The position numbers and the translations under genes were made by a program. Shown in pieces: positions 1 through 5,457 of a stretch of DNA of 5,457 bases. The stretch comes from MGBC113645 sp036308445. Its GTDB lineage: Bacteria > Bacillota_I > Bacilli_A > Erysipelotrichales > Coprobacillaceae. The first letter of the stretch is position 1; the number at the start of each line of letters is the position of its first letter. The stretch is taken from positions 1-5,457 of the forward strand of contig JAXJVS010000082.1 in assembly GCA_036308445.1 (NCBI GenBank). The letters run 5' to 3'. The notes beneath the pieces were generated by a model. It saw nothing but the letters and a program-made list of their open reading frames with translations, was not told where the DNA came from and made no database searches.

Positions 1-473
1 GTAAGAGTAATGTATTTTGCACATATATCTACTATATTTGAAAATGCGAGTATCTGTTCATGTGAATGAACAGATATTTTTTTTATTGCGTCTTCTAACA
101 CCTCTTCATTATTAATATATTGTATAGCTTTCTCTTTAATATATTCTCTATCAAAACGAGAAGTAGTAAGAGTCTGTCCCATCATGAGATATCCTGTATG
201 TATGCCATATGTATATAGTGGTACTGCTGCTTCATATAGATTGAAATAACATTTATATATATCTATTTTTCCACTCTTTTTTACCCTCTTAAAAGCATTA
301 TGATCACATTCTTGACAGTGTTTTAAACTTTCCGGATTATGCTCAATCAAAGCACAAAAAGGTGATTTTTTTTCAGGGTAAGATGTAATTATGTTTTCAT
401 CAATATCATATATAGAGATATTTAAGCCAGAAATAAGATATAAATCTTTAAGCATAGATTGAAGATCGTTCAT
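1..473 (-). CDS. PocR-domain sensory regulator, N-terminal part (runs off the left edge)
   Basis: The reverse strand is open from an ATG at 473-471 to the window edge: 157 complete codons with no stop, so the gene is partial at its 3' end. A GGAGG (479-483, minus strand) lies five bases before the ATG and decides the start. The protein opens MNDLQSMLKDLYLISGLNIS and matches the PocR ligand-binding domain pattern: cysteines at 40, 53, 56 and 75 (the pair reads HCQECD), then an AAVPLYTYG segment and a GYLMMGQ motif near residues 94-100, followed by a helical connector. In the family this domain senses small molecules (propanediol in the Salmonella prototype) and is usually joined to an AraC-type DNA-binding domain or a histidine kinase. 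That second half would lie left of the window and cannot be seen. The gene is divergent from the PTS operon, so it may control it; this is inference. The PocR call is confident, the AraC part is not. Confidence 0.85.
   Translation of the reverse strand, partial: MNDLQSMLKDLYLISGLNISIYDIDENIITSYPEKKSPFCALIEHNPESLKHCQECDHNAFKRVKKSGKIDIYKCYFNLYEAAVPLYTYGIHTGYLMMGQTLTTSRFDREYIKEKAIQYINNEEVLEDAIKKISVHSHEQILAFSNIVDICAKYITL
51..84 (+). terminator. Terminator-like hairpin antisense to the PocR-type gene
   Basis: TATCTGTTCA (51-60) and TGAACAGATA (67-76) form a perfect 10-bp stem with a six-base loop, followed at once by eight T residues (77-84). Read on the plus strand this has the form of an intrinsic terminator. 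It lies inside the open frame of the minus-strand gene, at about codons 130-141, so it would stop plus-strand (antisense) transcription entering from the left. Only three of ten pairs are G-C, so it may be weak. It could also be a coincidence of codon use. Confidence 0.4.
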
Positions 474-514
474 ATATACCTCCAAAAAGAATAATTTATA
501 CTTTTCTACCCTAT

Positions 515-543
515 ATTATACTTTATTACATATAAAATAAAAA
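515..543 (-). promoter_or_regulatory. Candidate sigma-A promoter for the PocR-type gene
   Basis: On the minus strand a perfect TATAAT lies at 520-515. A poor -35 (TTTTTA, 543-538) sits 17 bases upstream. Transcription would start near 508, giving a leader of about 35 bases that includes the GGAGG before the ATG at 473. The -10 match and the position support it; the weak -35 suggests that an activator may be needed. Confidence 0.5.
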
Positions 544-593
544 GGTTGTTTTTTATAATAAAATTGCTGAAAGAAAAGAATAAAAAATTCTTT

Positions 594-740
594 TAGTGTA
601 TTTTTTAGAGTTTTTCGCTTTATATCTTTATACACTTCGTTATTTTTTATAAAAGTGTATAAATGTAAGTGTATATATCATGAGTTAAGGATAAACACTT
701 AGCTTTTAGGTAATGTTTAATGAGTAACATAGTGTATAAA
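594..740. repeat. Cluster of six AAGTGTATAAA-like elements, probable operators
   Basis: The divergent intergenic region repeats one short word. Plus-strand copies: 594-604 (TAGTGTATTTT), 653-663 (AAGTGTATAAA), 667-677 (AAGTGTATATA) and 730-740 (TAGTGTATAAA). Minus-strand copies: 637-627 (AAGTGTATAAA, exact) and 700-691 (AAGTGTTTAT, weaker). The copies at 627-637 and 653-663 make a perfect 11-bp inverted repeat with 15 bases between the arms. All lie upstream of the proposed operon start near 795, so they are more likely DNA-binding sites than RNA structure. The likely binders are the PocR-type regulator or the LevR-type regulator; the sequence does not decide between them. A similar word at 2309-2319 inside a coding region is probably chance. 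Confidence 0.6.
627..663. promoter_or_regulatory. Perfect 11-bp inverted repeat, candidate operator core
   Basis: TTTATACACTT (627-637) and AAGTGTATAAA (653-663) are exact reverse complements, with centres 26 bp apart. This is the best conserved pair of the repeated elements and sits about 130-170 bp before the proposed operon transcription start. Two half-sites in opposite orientation suit a dimeric regulator, and the direct copy 14 bp downstream (667-677) could extend the array. The identity of the regulator is inference. Confidence 0.5.
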
Positions 741-759
741 AAAAGTGCTTTTCCTCAAT

Positions 760-788
760 TTGAGAATTCTTTTTTGATTTTGTATGAT
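760..788 (+). promoter_or_regulatory. Sigma-A type promoter of the regulator-PTS operon
   Basis: TTGAGA (760-765, five of six to TTGACA) and TATGAT (783-788, five of six to TATAAT) are separated by exactly 17 bases. Transcription would start near 795, leaving a short leader of about 24 bases that contains the ribosome site at 810-814. The -35 overlaps a small palindrome, CTCAA-T-TTGAG (754-764). No GG-N10-GC pair typical of a -24/-12 sigma-54 promoter was found by eye between 474 and 818. Because the next two genes follow by overlap or by 21 bases, this promoter probably serves all three. Confidence 0.65.
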
Positions 789-818
789 GAATTTGGATAG
801 AAAGGGGATAGGAGATTT

Positions 819-3401
819 ATGAAGACTAGCAAAAACAAAGTGTTTGATTTTATTGTAGAGTACACACAGAGTTTTAGTACTATTGAAGATGAAACTCCTA
901 AATTAAGTACACAATTTCTATCAGAAAAGTTAAACATGCAAAGAAGTAATGTTTCAAGCATACTTAATCAGTTAGTTGAAGAGAATAAAATAGATAAATT
1001 CAATGGACGTCCAGTATTGTATAGCCTTAATAAAGATATCAAGATACAAATAGATACACAAGATTTCTCTTCGATGATTGGTAGTGAAACAAGCTTAAAA
1101 GAAGCTATTCAGTATACGAAAGCAGCTATTACATATCCAATGAGTATACCAAAGATATTATATGTGGGTAAAAAAGGAGTAGGAGTTGAAACAATCGTAT
1201 CAAAAGCTTATGAATTTGCATGTACACAAAAAATCTTAAAGAATAAAGCACCATTCATAAGAATTGATTGTTCATATCACAATGAACAACAATTCAGTGA
1301 AGTCTTATTTGGTCAGGATAGTATGATTAAACAAGCTAATCATGGATTACTTTTTATTAAGAATGCCCATCATCTTTCCAATAAGATAGTATCAGATATT
1401 ATGCATTATTTCTTAGTTGAAGTCAATCTTAAGCTTATTCTTATTATGCATATAAATGATGATATAAAAGAGATATCAGCATTAAGAGACTACTTTAATT
1501 TTATAGTTAAAATACCTCCCTTAGAAAATAGAAGTCTTGATGAAAGATATCAGTTTATAGAAAAATTTATTCAAGAAGAATCAGTAAGATTAGATAGGAA
1601 AATAGAAGTTAACTATGGTTTAATGCAAAGTCTTATGCTTTATCCTTGTAAAGAAAATTTATTTGAATTAAATAAGAATATTCAGTTTGGTATCGCAAAT
1701 GCTTTTGTAAGAACTAAGAAAAATCAGAAGGTTATTATTGAATTATTAGATTTACCTTCAAATGTAAGAAAGGGTCTTCTTTATATTAAAGAAAATAGTA
1801 TGGAATTAGAAAGAATACTAGGTAAGAACTGTAATTTTACATTTGATCATGATAAGACTTTTAAGGCAAGATTTCAGGATAGTCATTCTGATATCTATCA
1901 GAAACTTGATCATAAACAAAAATTGTTTGGAAAATCGATTAATGCTTATGAGTCAGAAGAATTTATCTTTGCGAATATTGAAGATGAGTTAATAGATTAT
2001 CTTGATCAATTAACTGAAGATATCAATGAAGAAAAAATAAAAGAAATCATTTCTGATAAACTTATGAGTCTAGTTAAAGATTTTATTAATTTAGCTAGTA
2101 TTAAATTTAAAAGAGTTTATTCTAATAAGATTTTTTATGGTATGTGTCTTCATTTAAATAATGCACTAGTGAAAACAAATAGTAAACAACGTATTACAAA
2201 TCAAAAGATTATGGAAATCATGGACACATATGATGAAGAATATCTATTTTCAAGAAGATTTATCAAACAAGTTCAACAAGAGTTTAATGTCAAATTCTCA
2301 TTGGATGAAAGTGTATTTGTCACTTTATTTCTAACTTTGACAGAAAAGAATACATCTAAAATTAATGAAGTTATGACTTTAATTGCAATGCATGGAGAAC
2401 AGACTGCTTCATCTATTGTAGATGTGGTCAAAACATTAATGCCAATAAAAAATCTAGCTGCCTTTGATTTATCTTTAAATAATGATATTGAAGATTCTTA
2501 TGATCAATTAAAGAAAAAGATTATAGATATTAATACGGGAAAAGGGGTACTCGTTCTTTATGATATGGGGTCTATACAGATGATGTTAAATTCTATAAAA
2601 GATGAAACAAATATAGATATCATTCCATTAGAAGTACCTATACCACTTCTTGTTATGAGTGCTTGTAAATATAGTGAAGAAGGAAAGAATCTTGAAGAAA
2701 TTTATAACCATATCTTACATGAATATACTGAAAGTTCTTATACAAGGATACAGAATAAAGATATTATTATTGCGTTATCTACAGTCAATGAGAATAACAG
2801 TGATAGTATTAAAAGATATTTACAGACTTTAGAAGATTATAGTGACTACCAGATACTTTCTTTCATTATTTCTAATAAACATCATCTAATTAGTAAAATG
2901 AATGAGATTCAGATTAAAGGAAAGATAGTAGGAATAGTAGGAACTTATAATCCAGATATATTTAATATAAAATATATTGATTATTCACATATACCTAAGG
3001 TTCATACAATTAGAGAATTGTTTGCTCAAAAACAAGAAGACTTTGATGTGCTTGAATACTTAACTGAACAGTTTGAGATATTTACTTATGATGATTTAGA
3101 AAATACACTTATTCCATTTATAGAACAGTTAGAAACTATTTTTCAAAAGAAATTAGTGGAAGATGCCAAAATTGGTATGTTGATTCACATGGGATGTTTA
3201 ATTGATCGTTTAAAGAAGAAGAGAGGTTCAAACGTTAATTTTACAATAAGTGAAACAAAAAAGAAATATTCTTTAGAAATAGAAAAAGTAAGAACAGCTT
3301 TATATCCAATAGCAACATATTATGATATTTCTTTTAGTGAAGGTGATATTGTAACAATTGTTGAAATTATAATGAATACAAGAAGGAGAAATGAACAATG
3401 A
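819..3401 (+). CDS. LevR-type PTS-controlled (PRD) transcriptional regulator with a degenerate AAA+ domain
   Basis: The 860-residue protein has the LevR domain order. A winged helix at about 28-68 ends in GRPVLYSL. An AAA+ region follows at about 85-300, then PRD1 at about 380-505 (His445 in GMCLHL). An EIIA-Man-like domain spans about 517-600, with the phosphorylatable position His525 in IAMHGEQTASS. An EIIB-like segment lies at about 647-725, and PRD2 at about 750-855 (His790 in GMLIHMG). His790 is 70 residues from the C terminus, close to the place of the regulatory His869 in Bacillus LevR as I recall it. The AAA+ part looks dead: Walker A reads GKKGVGVE with valine for lysine, Walker B reads LLFIKNAHHL with both acids replaced, and the GAFTGA loop is missing. 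LevR itself is about 938 residues. The start has AGGAG at 810-814. It likely senses HPr and EIIB phosphorylation and controls its own operon; targets are inferred. Confidence 0.9.
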   Translation: MKTSKNKVFDFIVEYTQSFSTIEDETPKLSTQFLSEKLNMQRSNVSSILNQLVEENKIDKFNGRPVLYSLNKDIKIQIDTQDFSSMIGSETSLKEAIQYTKAAITYPMSIPKILYVGKKGVGVETIVSKAYEFACTQKILKNKAPFIRIDCSYHNEQQFSEVLFGQDSMIKQANHGLLFIKNAHHLSNKIVSDIMHYFLVEVNLKLILIMHINDDIKEISALRDYFNFIVKIPPLENRSLDERYQFIEKFIQEESVRLDRKIEVNYGLMQSLMLYPCKENLFELNKNIQFGIANAFVRTKKNQKVIIELLDLPSNVRKGLLYIKENSMELERILGKNCNFTFDHDKTFKARFQDSHSDIYQKLDHKQKLFGKSINAYESEEFIFANIEDELIDYLDQLTEDINEEKIKEIISDKLMSLVKDFINLASIKFKRVYSNKIFYGMCLHLNNALVKTNSKQRITNQKIMEIMDTYDEEYLFSRRFIKQVQQEFNVKFSLDESVFVTLFLTLTEKNTSKINEVMTLIAMHGEQTASSIVDVVKTLMPIKNLAAFDLSLNNDIEDSYDQLKKKIIDINTGKGVLVLYDMGSIQMMLNSIKDETNIDIIPLEVPIPLLVMSACKYSEEGKNLEEIYNHILHEYTESSYTRIQNKDIIIALSTVNENNSDSIKRYLQTLEDYSDYQILSFIISNKHHLISKMNEIQIKGKIVGIVGTYNPDIFNIKYIDYSHIPKVHTIRELFAQKQEDFDVLEYLTEQFEIFTYDDLENTLIPFIEQLETIFQKKLVEDAKIGMLIHMGCLIDRLKKKRGSNVNFTISETKKKYSLEIEKVRTALYPIATYYDISFSEGDIVTIVEIIMNTRRRNEQ

Positions 3402-3703
3402 CAAGAGAAGAAGCATCAATGATAGGTTTTGAAATTGTAGCATACTCAGGAGATGCTAGAAGTAAATTATTATTAGCAGTTGAAAAAGCAAAAGCTAGAA
3501 AATTTGATGAATGTGGAAAACTTATTGAAGAAGCAAATGAATGTCTAAATGATGCCCATAAGGCACAGACTGAATTATTACAACAAGAAGCACGTGGGGA
3601 AAATATTGAAATTGGCTTTATTACAGTTCATGCACAAGATCATCTTATGACTACAATTTTACTAAAAGATATTATTAATAGTTTATTAGATATTTATAGA
3701 TAA
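3398..3703 (+). CDS. lacF: PTS lactose/cellobiose-family EIIA component
   Basis: This 101-residue cytoplasmic protein is the phosphocarrier that takes phosphate from HPr and passes it to the EIIB domain of the next gene. It has the normal length of lactose-type EIIA (about 100-105) and is an all-helical trimer in the family. The active-site segment reads FITVHAQDHLMTT. His78 is the phosphorylation site and Asp81 matches the trimer metal-binding aspartate of the lactococcal protein; the numbering is identical. The N-terminal EEASMIGFEIVAYSGDARSK block is also typical. Its ATG overlaps the TGA of the regulator (ATGA, 3398-3401), and AAGGAG at 3383-3388 provides the ribosome site inside the upstream gene, so translation is probably coupled. 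The family is certain. Lactose rather than cellobiose rests mainly on the partner permease, so the symbol is tentative. Confidence 0.93.
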   Translation: MTREEASMIGFEIVAYSGDARSKLLLAVEKAKARKFDECGKLIEEANECLNDAHKAQTELLQQEARGENIEIGFITVHAQDHLMTTILLKDIINSLLDIYR

Positions 3704-3711
3704 AAATAAAA

Positions 3712-3727
3712 GGGGGTTTTTAAAGTG
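3712..3727 (+). promoter_or_regulatory. Ribosome binding site deciding a GTG start for EIICB
   Basis: A GGGGG run (3712-3716, within AAAAGGGGGTTTT) lies eight bases before the GTG at 3725-3727. The first downstream in-frame ATG is residue 35, which would remove the conserved N-terminal segment shared with lactose permeases, so GTG is the proper start. No promoter or terminator fits in the 21-base gap after EIIA. Confidence 0.7.
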
Positions 3728-5365
3728 GATAAAATAATAACAAAAATTGAACAAGCAAAACCTTTTTTTGAAAAGGTTTCTAGAAATGTTTATTTAAAAG
3801 CAATTCGTGATGGCTTTATTTCAGCTATGCCAGTAGTACTTTTTTCAAGTATATTTATGCTAGTAGCATATGTTCCTAATATTTTTGGTTTTTACTGGTC
3901 AGCAGAAATTGAAGCAATGATATTAAAACCATATAATTATTCAATGGGTATTTTAGCAGTTATTGTTGCTGGTACAACAGCTAAGAATTTATGTGATAGT
4001 TTTAATCGAGATATGCCTATTAATCGTCAGATTAATAATATTTCTACATTAATGGCAGGGATTGTAGGATTCTTAGTATTAGGTGTAGATTCTATTGAAG
4101 GGGGCTTCTCTAGTGGCTTTATGGGTTCTAAAGGATTATTAACAGCCTTCTTGGTTGCATTTATTGTATGTAATGTTTATAAGTTCTGTGTAAAACGTAA
4201 TATTACAATTAGAATGCCTGAACAGGTTCCACCTAATATTTCACAGACTTTTGCAGATGTTATTCCATTTGCATTCTCTACTTTATTATTAGCTGGATTT
4301 GATATAGTGTTTAGAAATTTAACTGGTATCTGTTTTGCTCAAGCAGTTATTGAGTTCTTTAAACCATTATTTACTGCTGCAGATGGTTATGTAGGATTAG
4401 CTATTATTTATGGATCAATGTCTTTATTCTGGTTTGTAGGTATTCATGGTCCTTCTATTGTAGAACCAGCAGTATCAGCTATTTATTATGTGAATATTGC
4501 TAATAACTTAGAATTATTCCAGAATAGTAGTCATGCAGCTAATATTTTAACACCAGGTGTTCAACAATTTGTTGCTACTTTAGGTGGTACAGGTGCTACT
4601 TTAGTTATTACATTAATGTTTGCATTTTTATCTAAATCAAAAGAATTAAAAGCAGTAGGACGTGCTAGTTCTGTTCCAGTTATCTTTGGGGTTAATGAAC
4701 CAATATTATTTAGTGCTCCATTAATCTTAAATCCAATTTTCTTTATTCCATTTGTATTTGCACCAGTATTAAATGTATGGTTATTTAAAGCTTTTGTAGA
4801 TGTTTTAGGTATGAATAGTTTTATGTATATTCTACCTTGGACTACACCAGGACCTTTAGGAATTATTCTTGGCTGTGGTATTAGTTTATTATCTATTTTA
4901 TTTGCAGTTGTTGTATTAGTTGTAGACTTTATTATCTATTATCCTTTCTTCAAAGTTTATGATAAGCAAAAAGTTGAAGAAGAAAAACAAAAAGGAGTAG
5001 AAGAAGTTGAAGAAGAAAAAGTAGAAGTTAATACTGATGTTTTAGAATCTAAACGTATTTTAGTTTTATGTGCAGGTGGTGGTACTAGTGGTTTACTAGC
5101 CAATGCATTAAGTAAAGCTGCTGATCAAAAAGGAATATCATTAATTACTGCAGCTGGATCATATGGCGCTCATATGGATATGTTAAAAGATTATGATTTA
5201 GTGGTTTTAGCACCACAAGTCGCAAATTATTATGATATTTTAAAGAAAGATACTGAAAAATTAGGAGTTCAATGTGTAGCTTGTCAAGGTAAGCAATATA
5301 TTGAATTAACAAGAAATCCTGATAAAGCATTAGAATTTGTATTTTCAATTTTAGATAAAGATTAG
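3725..5365 (+). CDS. lacE: PTS lactose-type EIICB permease (membrane EIIC fused to EIIB)
   Basis: This 546-residue inner-membrane protein imports and phosphorylates a beta-galactoside-type sugar. Residues 1-410 are EIIC, with hydrophobic segments near 31-51, 73-88, 105-121, 137-155, 176-197, 222-240, 281-302, 336-355 and 371-408. His241 and Glu247 (GIHGPSIVEP) and Glu325 (FGVNEPILF) lie at the substrate site; His241 and Glu325 sit at a constant offset of nine from the His250 and Glu334 I recall for the Bacillus cereus ChbC structure. A charged Glu/Lys linker (411-443) joins EIIB, whose active cysteine is Cys449 in VLCAGGGTSGLLANAL. The EIIC-EIIB fusion and segments such as PWTTPGPLGII match lactose permeases of staphylococci and lactococci (about 570 residues, with a longer linker); cellobiose systems usually keep EIIB separate. 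It is the last gene of the operon. Lactose is likely, but another beta-galactoside is possible. Confidence 0.93.
   Translation: MDKIITKIEQAKPFFEKVSRNVYLKAIRDGFISAMPVVLFSSIFMLVAYVPNIFGFYWSAEIEAMILKPYNYSMGILAVIVAGTTAKNLCDSFNRDMPINRQINNISTLMAGIVGFLVLGVDSIEGGFSSGFMGSKGLLTAFLVAFIVCNVYKFCVKRNITIRMPEQVPPNISQTFADVIPFAFSTLLLAGFDIVFRNLTGICFAQAVIEFFKPLFTAADGYVGLAIIYGSMSLFWFVGIHGPSIVEPAVSAIYYVNIANNLELFQNSSHAANILTPGVQQFVATLGGTGATLVITLMFAFLSKSKELKAVGRASSVPVIFGVNEPILFSAPLILNPIFFIPFVFAPVLNVWLFKAFVDVLGMNSFMYILPWTTPGPLGIILGCGISLLSILFAVVVLVVDFIIYYPFFKVYDKQKVEEEKQKGVEEVEEEKVEVNTDVLESKRILVLCAGGGTSGLLANALSKAADQKGISLITAAGSYGAHMDMLKDYDLVVLAPQVANYYDILKKDTEKLGVQCVACQGKQYIELTRNPDKALEFVFSILDKD
4971..5020 (+). repeat. 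Exact 17-base direct repeat in the EIICB linker
   Basis: AAGTTGAAGAAGAAAAA occurs at 4971-4987 and again at 5004-5020, a 33-base (11-codon) period. It encodes VEEEK at residues 417-421 and 428-432 in the flexible linker between EIIC and EIIB. The purine-rich identical copies suggest that the linker arose by, or can vary through, slippage duplication in frame. No function beyond a charged spacer is implied. Confidence 0.8.
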
Positions 5366-5370
5366 ACATA

Positions 5371-5419
5371 AAAAGCCAACTATAAATAACTCAAGCAAAA
5401 ATTTATAAAGTTGAGTTTT
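5371..5419 (+). terminator. Weak imperfect hairpin after the PTS operon, possible terminator
   Basis: After the EIICB stop, AAAAGCCAACT (5371-5381) can pair imperfectly with AGTTGAGTTTT (5409-5419), extended inside by ATAAAT/ATTTAT (5382-5387 with 5401-5406) across a two-base bulge. A competing simple stem is AACTCAA (5388-5394) with TTGAGTT (5411-5417). The stems are AT-rich and the T run after them is broken (TTTTCTGATTTT), so this is a poor intrinsic terminator and the operon may continue. No gene is visible from 5366 to the window end. Confidence 0.3.
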
Positions 5420-5457
5420 CTGATTTTGAACATTGAAAAGTGAATATGTACTAATTA

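Noticed and set aside
554..559. Perfect TATAAT on the plus strand as the operon promoter
   Set aside because: No acceptable -35 lies 16-18 bases upstream and it would give a leader of more than 240 bases; the TTGAGA/TATGAT pair at 760-788 fits far better.
564..568. TTGCT as the -12 part of a sigma-54 promoter
   Set aside because: The GG expected ten bases before the GC is absent (bases 554-555 are TA).
594..740. CRISPR array or riboswitch
   Set aside because: The repeated elements are only about 11 bases, lie in both orientations at uneven spacing, and sit upstream of the proposed transcription start, so they fit operators and not a CRISPR array or RNA aptamer.
484..818. Catabolite control (cre) site
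   Set aside because: No stretch matched the TGWNANCGNTNWCA pattern well enough by eye; the CG dinucleotides present lack the flanking bases.
755..961. 68-codon open frame on the minus strand
   Set aside because: It overlaps the operon promoter and the start of the regulator gene, has no ribosome site of note, and its low-complexity product resembles no family.
2309..2319. AAGTGTATTTG inside the regulator gene as another operator
   Set aside because: A single copy in coding sequence differing from the best form; expected by chance in DNA of this composition.
5145..5369. 74-codon open frame on the minus strand
   Set aside because: It is antisense to the conserved EIIB domain and its Leu/Tyr-rich product is the expected shadow of AT-rich coding DNA.

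Overview
The window is AT-rich DNA, with strong GGAGG-type ribosome binding sites and protein families typical of low-GC Bacillota. Overall style (A/T-ending codons, a LevR-type regulator fused by overlap to a lactose-family PTS) suggests a gut Firmicute, perhaps Erysipelotrichia-like. That placement is inference; the sequence does not settle the genus.

Layout: positions 1-473 (minus strand) hold the first 157 codons of a gene that runs off the left edge. Its product starts with a PocR-type ligand-sensing domain bearing four cysteines, so it is probably the sensor half of an AraC-type regulator. Positions 474-818 are a divergent control region. It contains a minus-strand promoter for the PocR-type gene, a cluster of six related AAGTGTATAAA-like elements on both strands, and a good vegetative (sigma-A type) promoter, TTGAGA-N17-TATGAT, just upstream of the rightward genes. 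Positions 819-5365 are a tight three-gene operon: an 860-residue LevR-type PTS-controlled regulator, a 101-residue lactose-type EIIA overlapping its stop codon by four bases, and a 546-residue lactose-type EIICB permease starting at GTG 21 bases later. Positions 5366-5457 have no gene, only weak imperfect hairpins that may end the operon.

Working model: phosphate passes from HPr to EIIA His78, to EIIB Cys449, to an incoming lactose/beta-galactoside-type sugar bound in the EIIC domain near His241, Glu247 and Glu325. The regulator senses the phosphorylation state through its own EIIA-Man-like His525 and PRD histidines (445, 790), and probably controls the operon it heads. The PocR-type regulator may add a second, small-molecule input through the repeated elements. 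No phospho-beta-galactosidase is in the window; it must be elsewhere if the sugar is lactose.

The most unusual point is that the regulator is built like a sigma-54 activator but has lost the Walker A lysine, both Walker B acidic residues and the whole GAFTGA loop. Its operon has a sigma-A-like promoter and no recognisable -24/-12 promoter. It looks like a LevR-family protein that has abandoned ATP-driven sigma-54 activation and works by DNA binding plus PTS phosphorylation.
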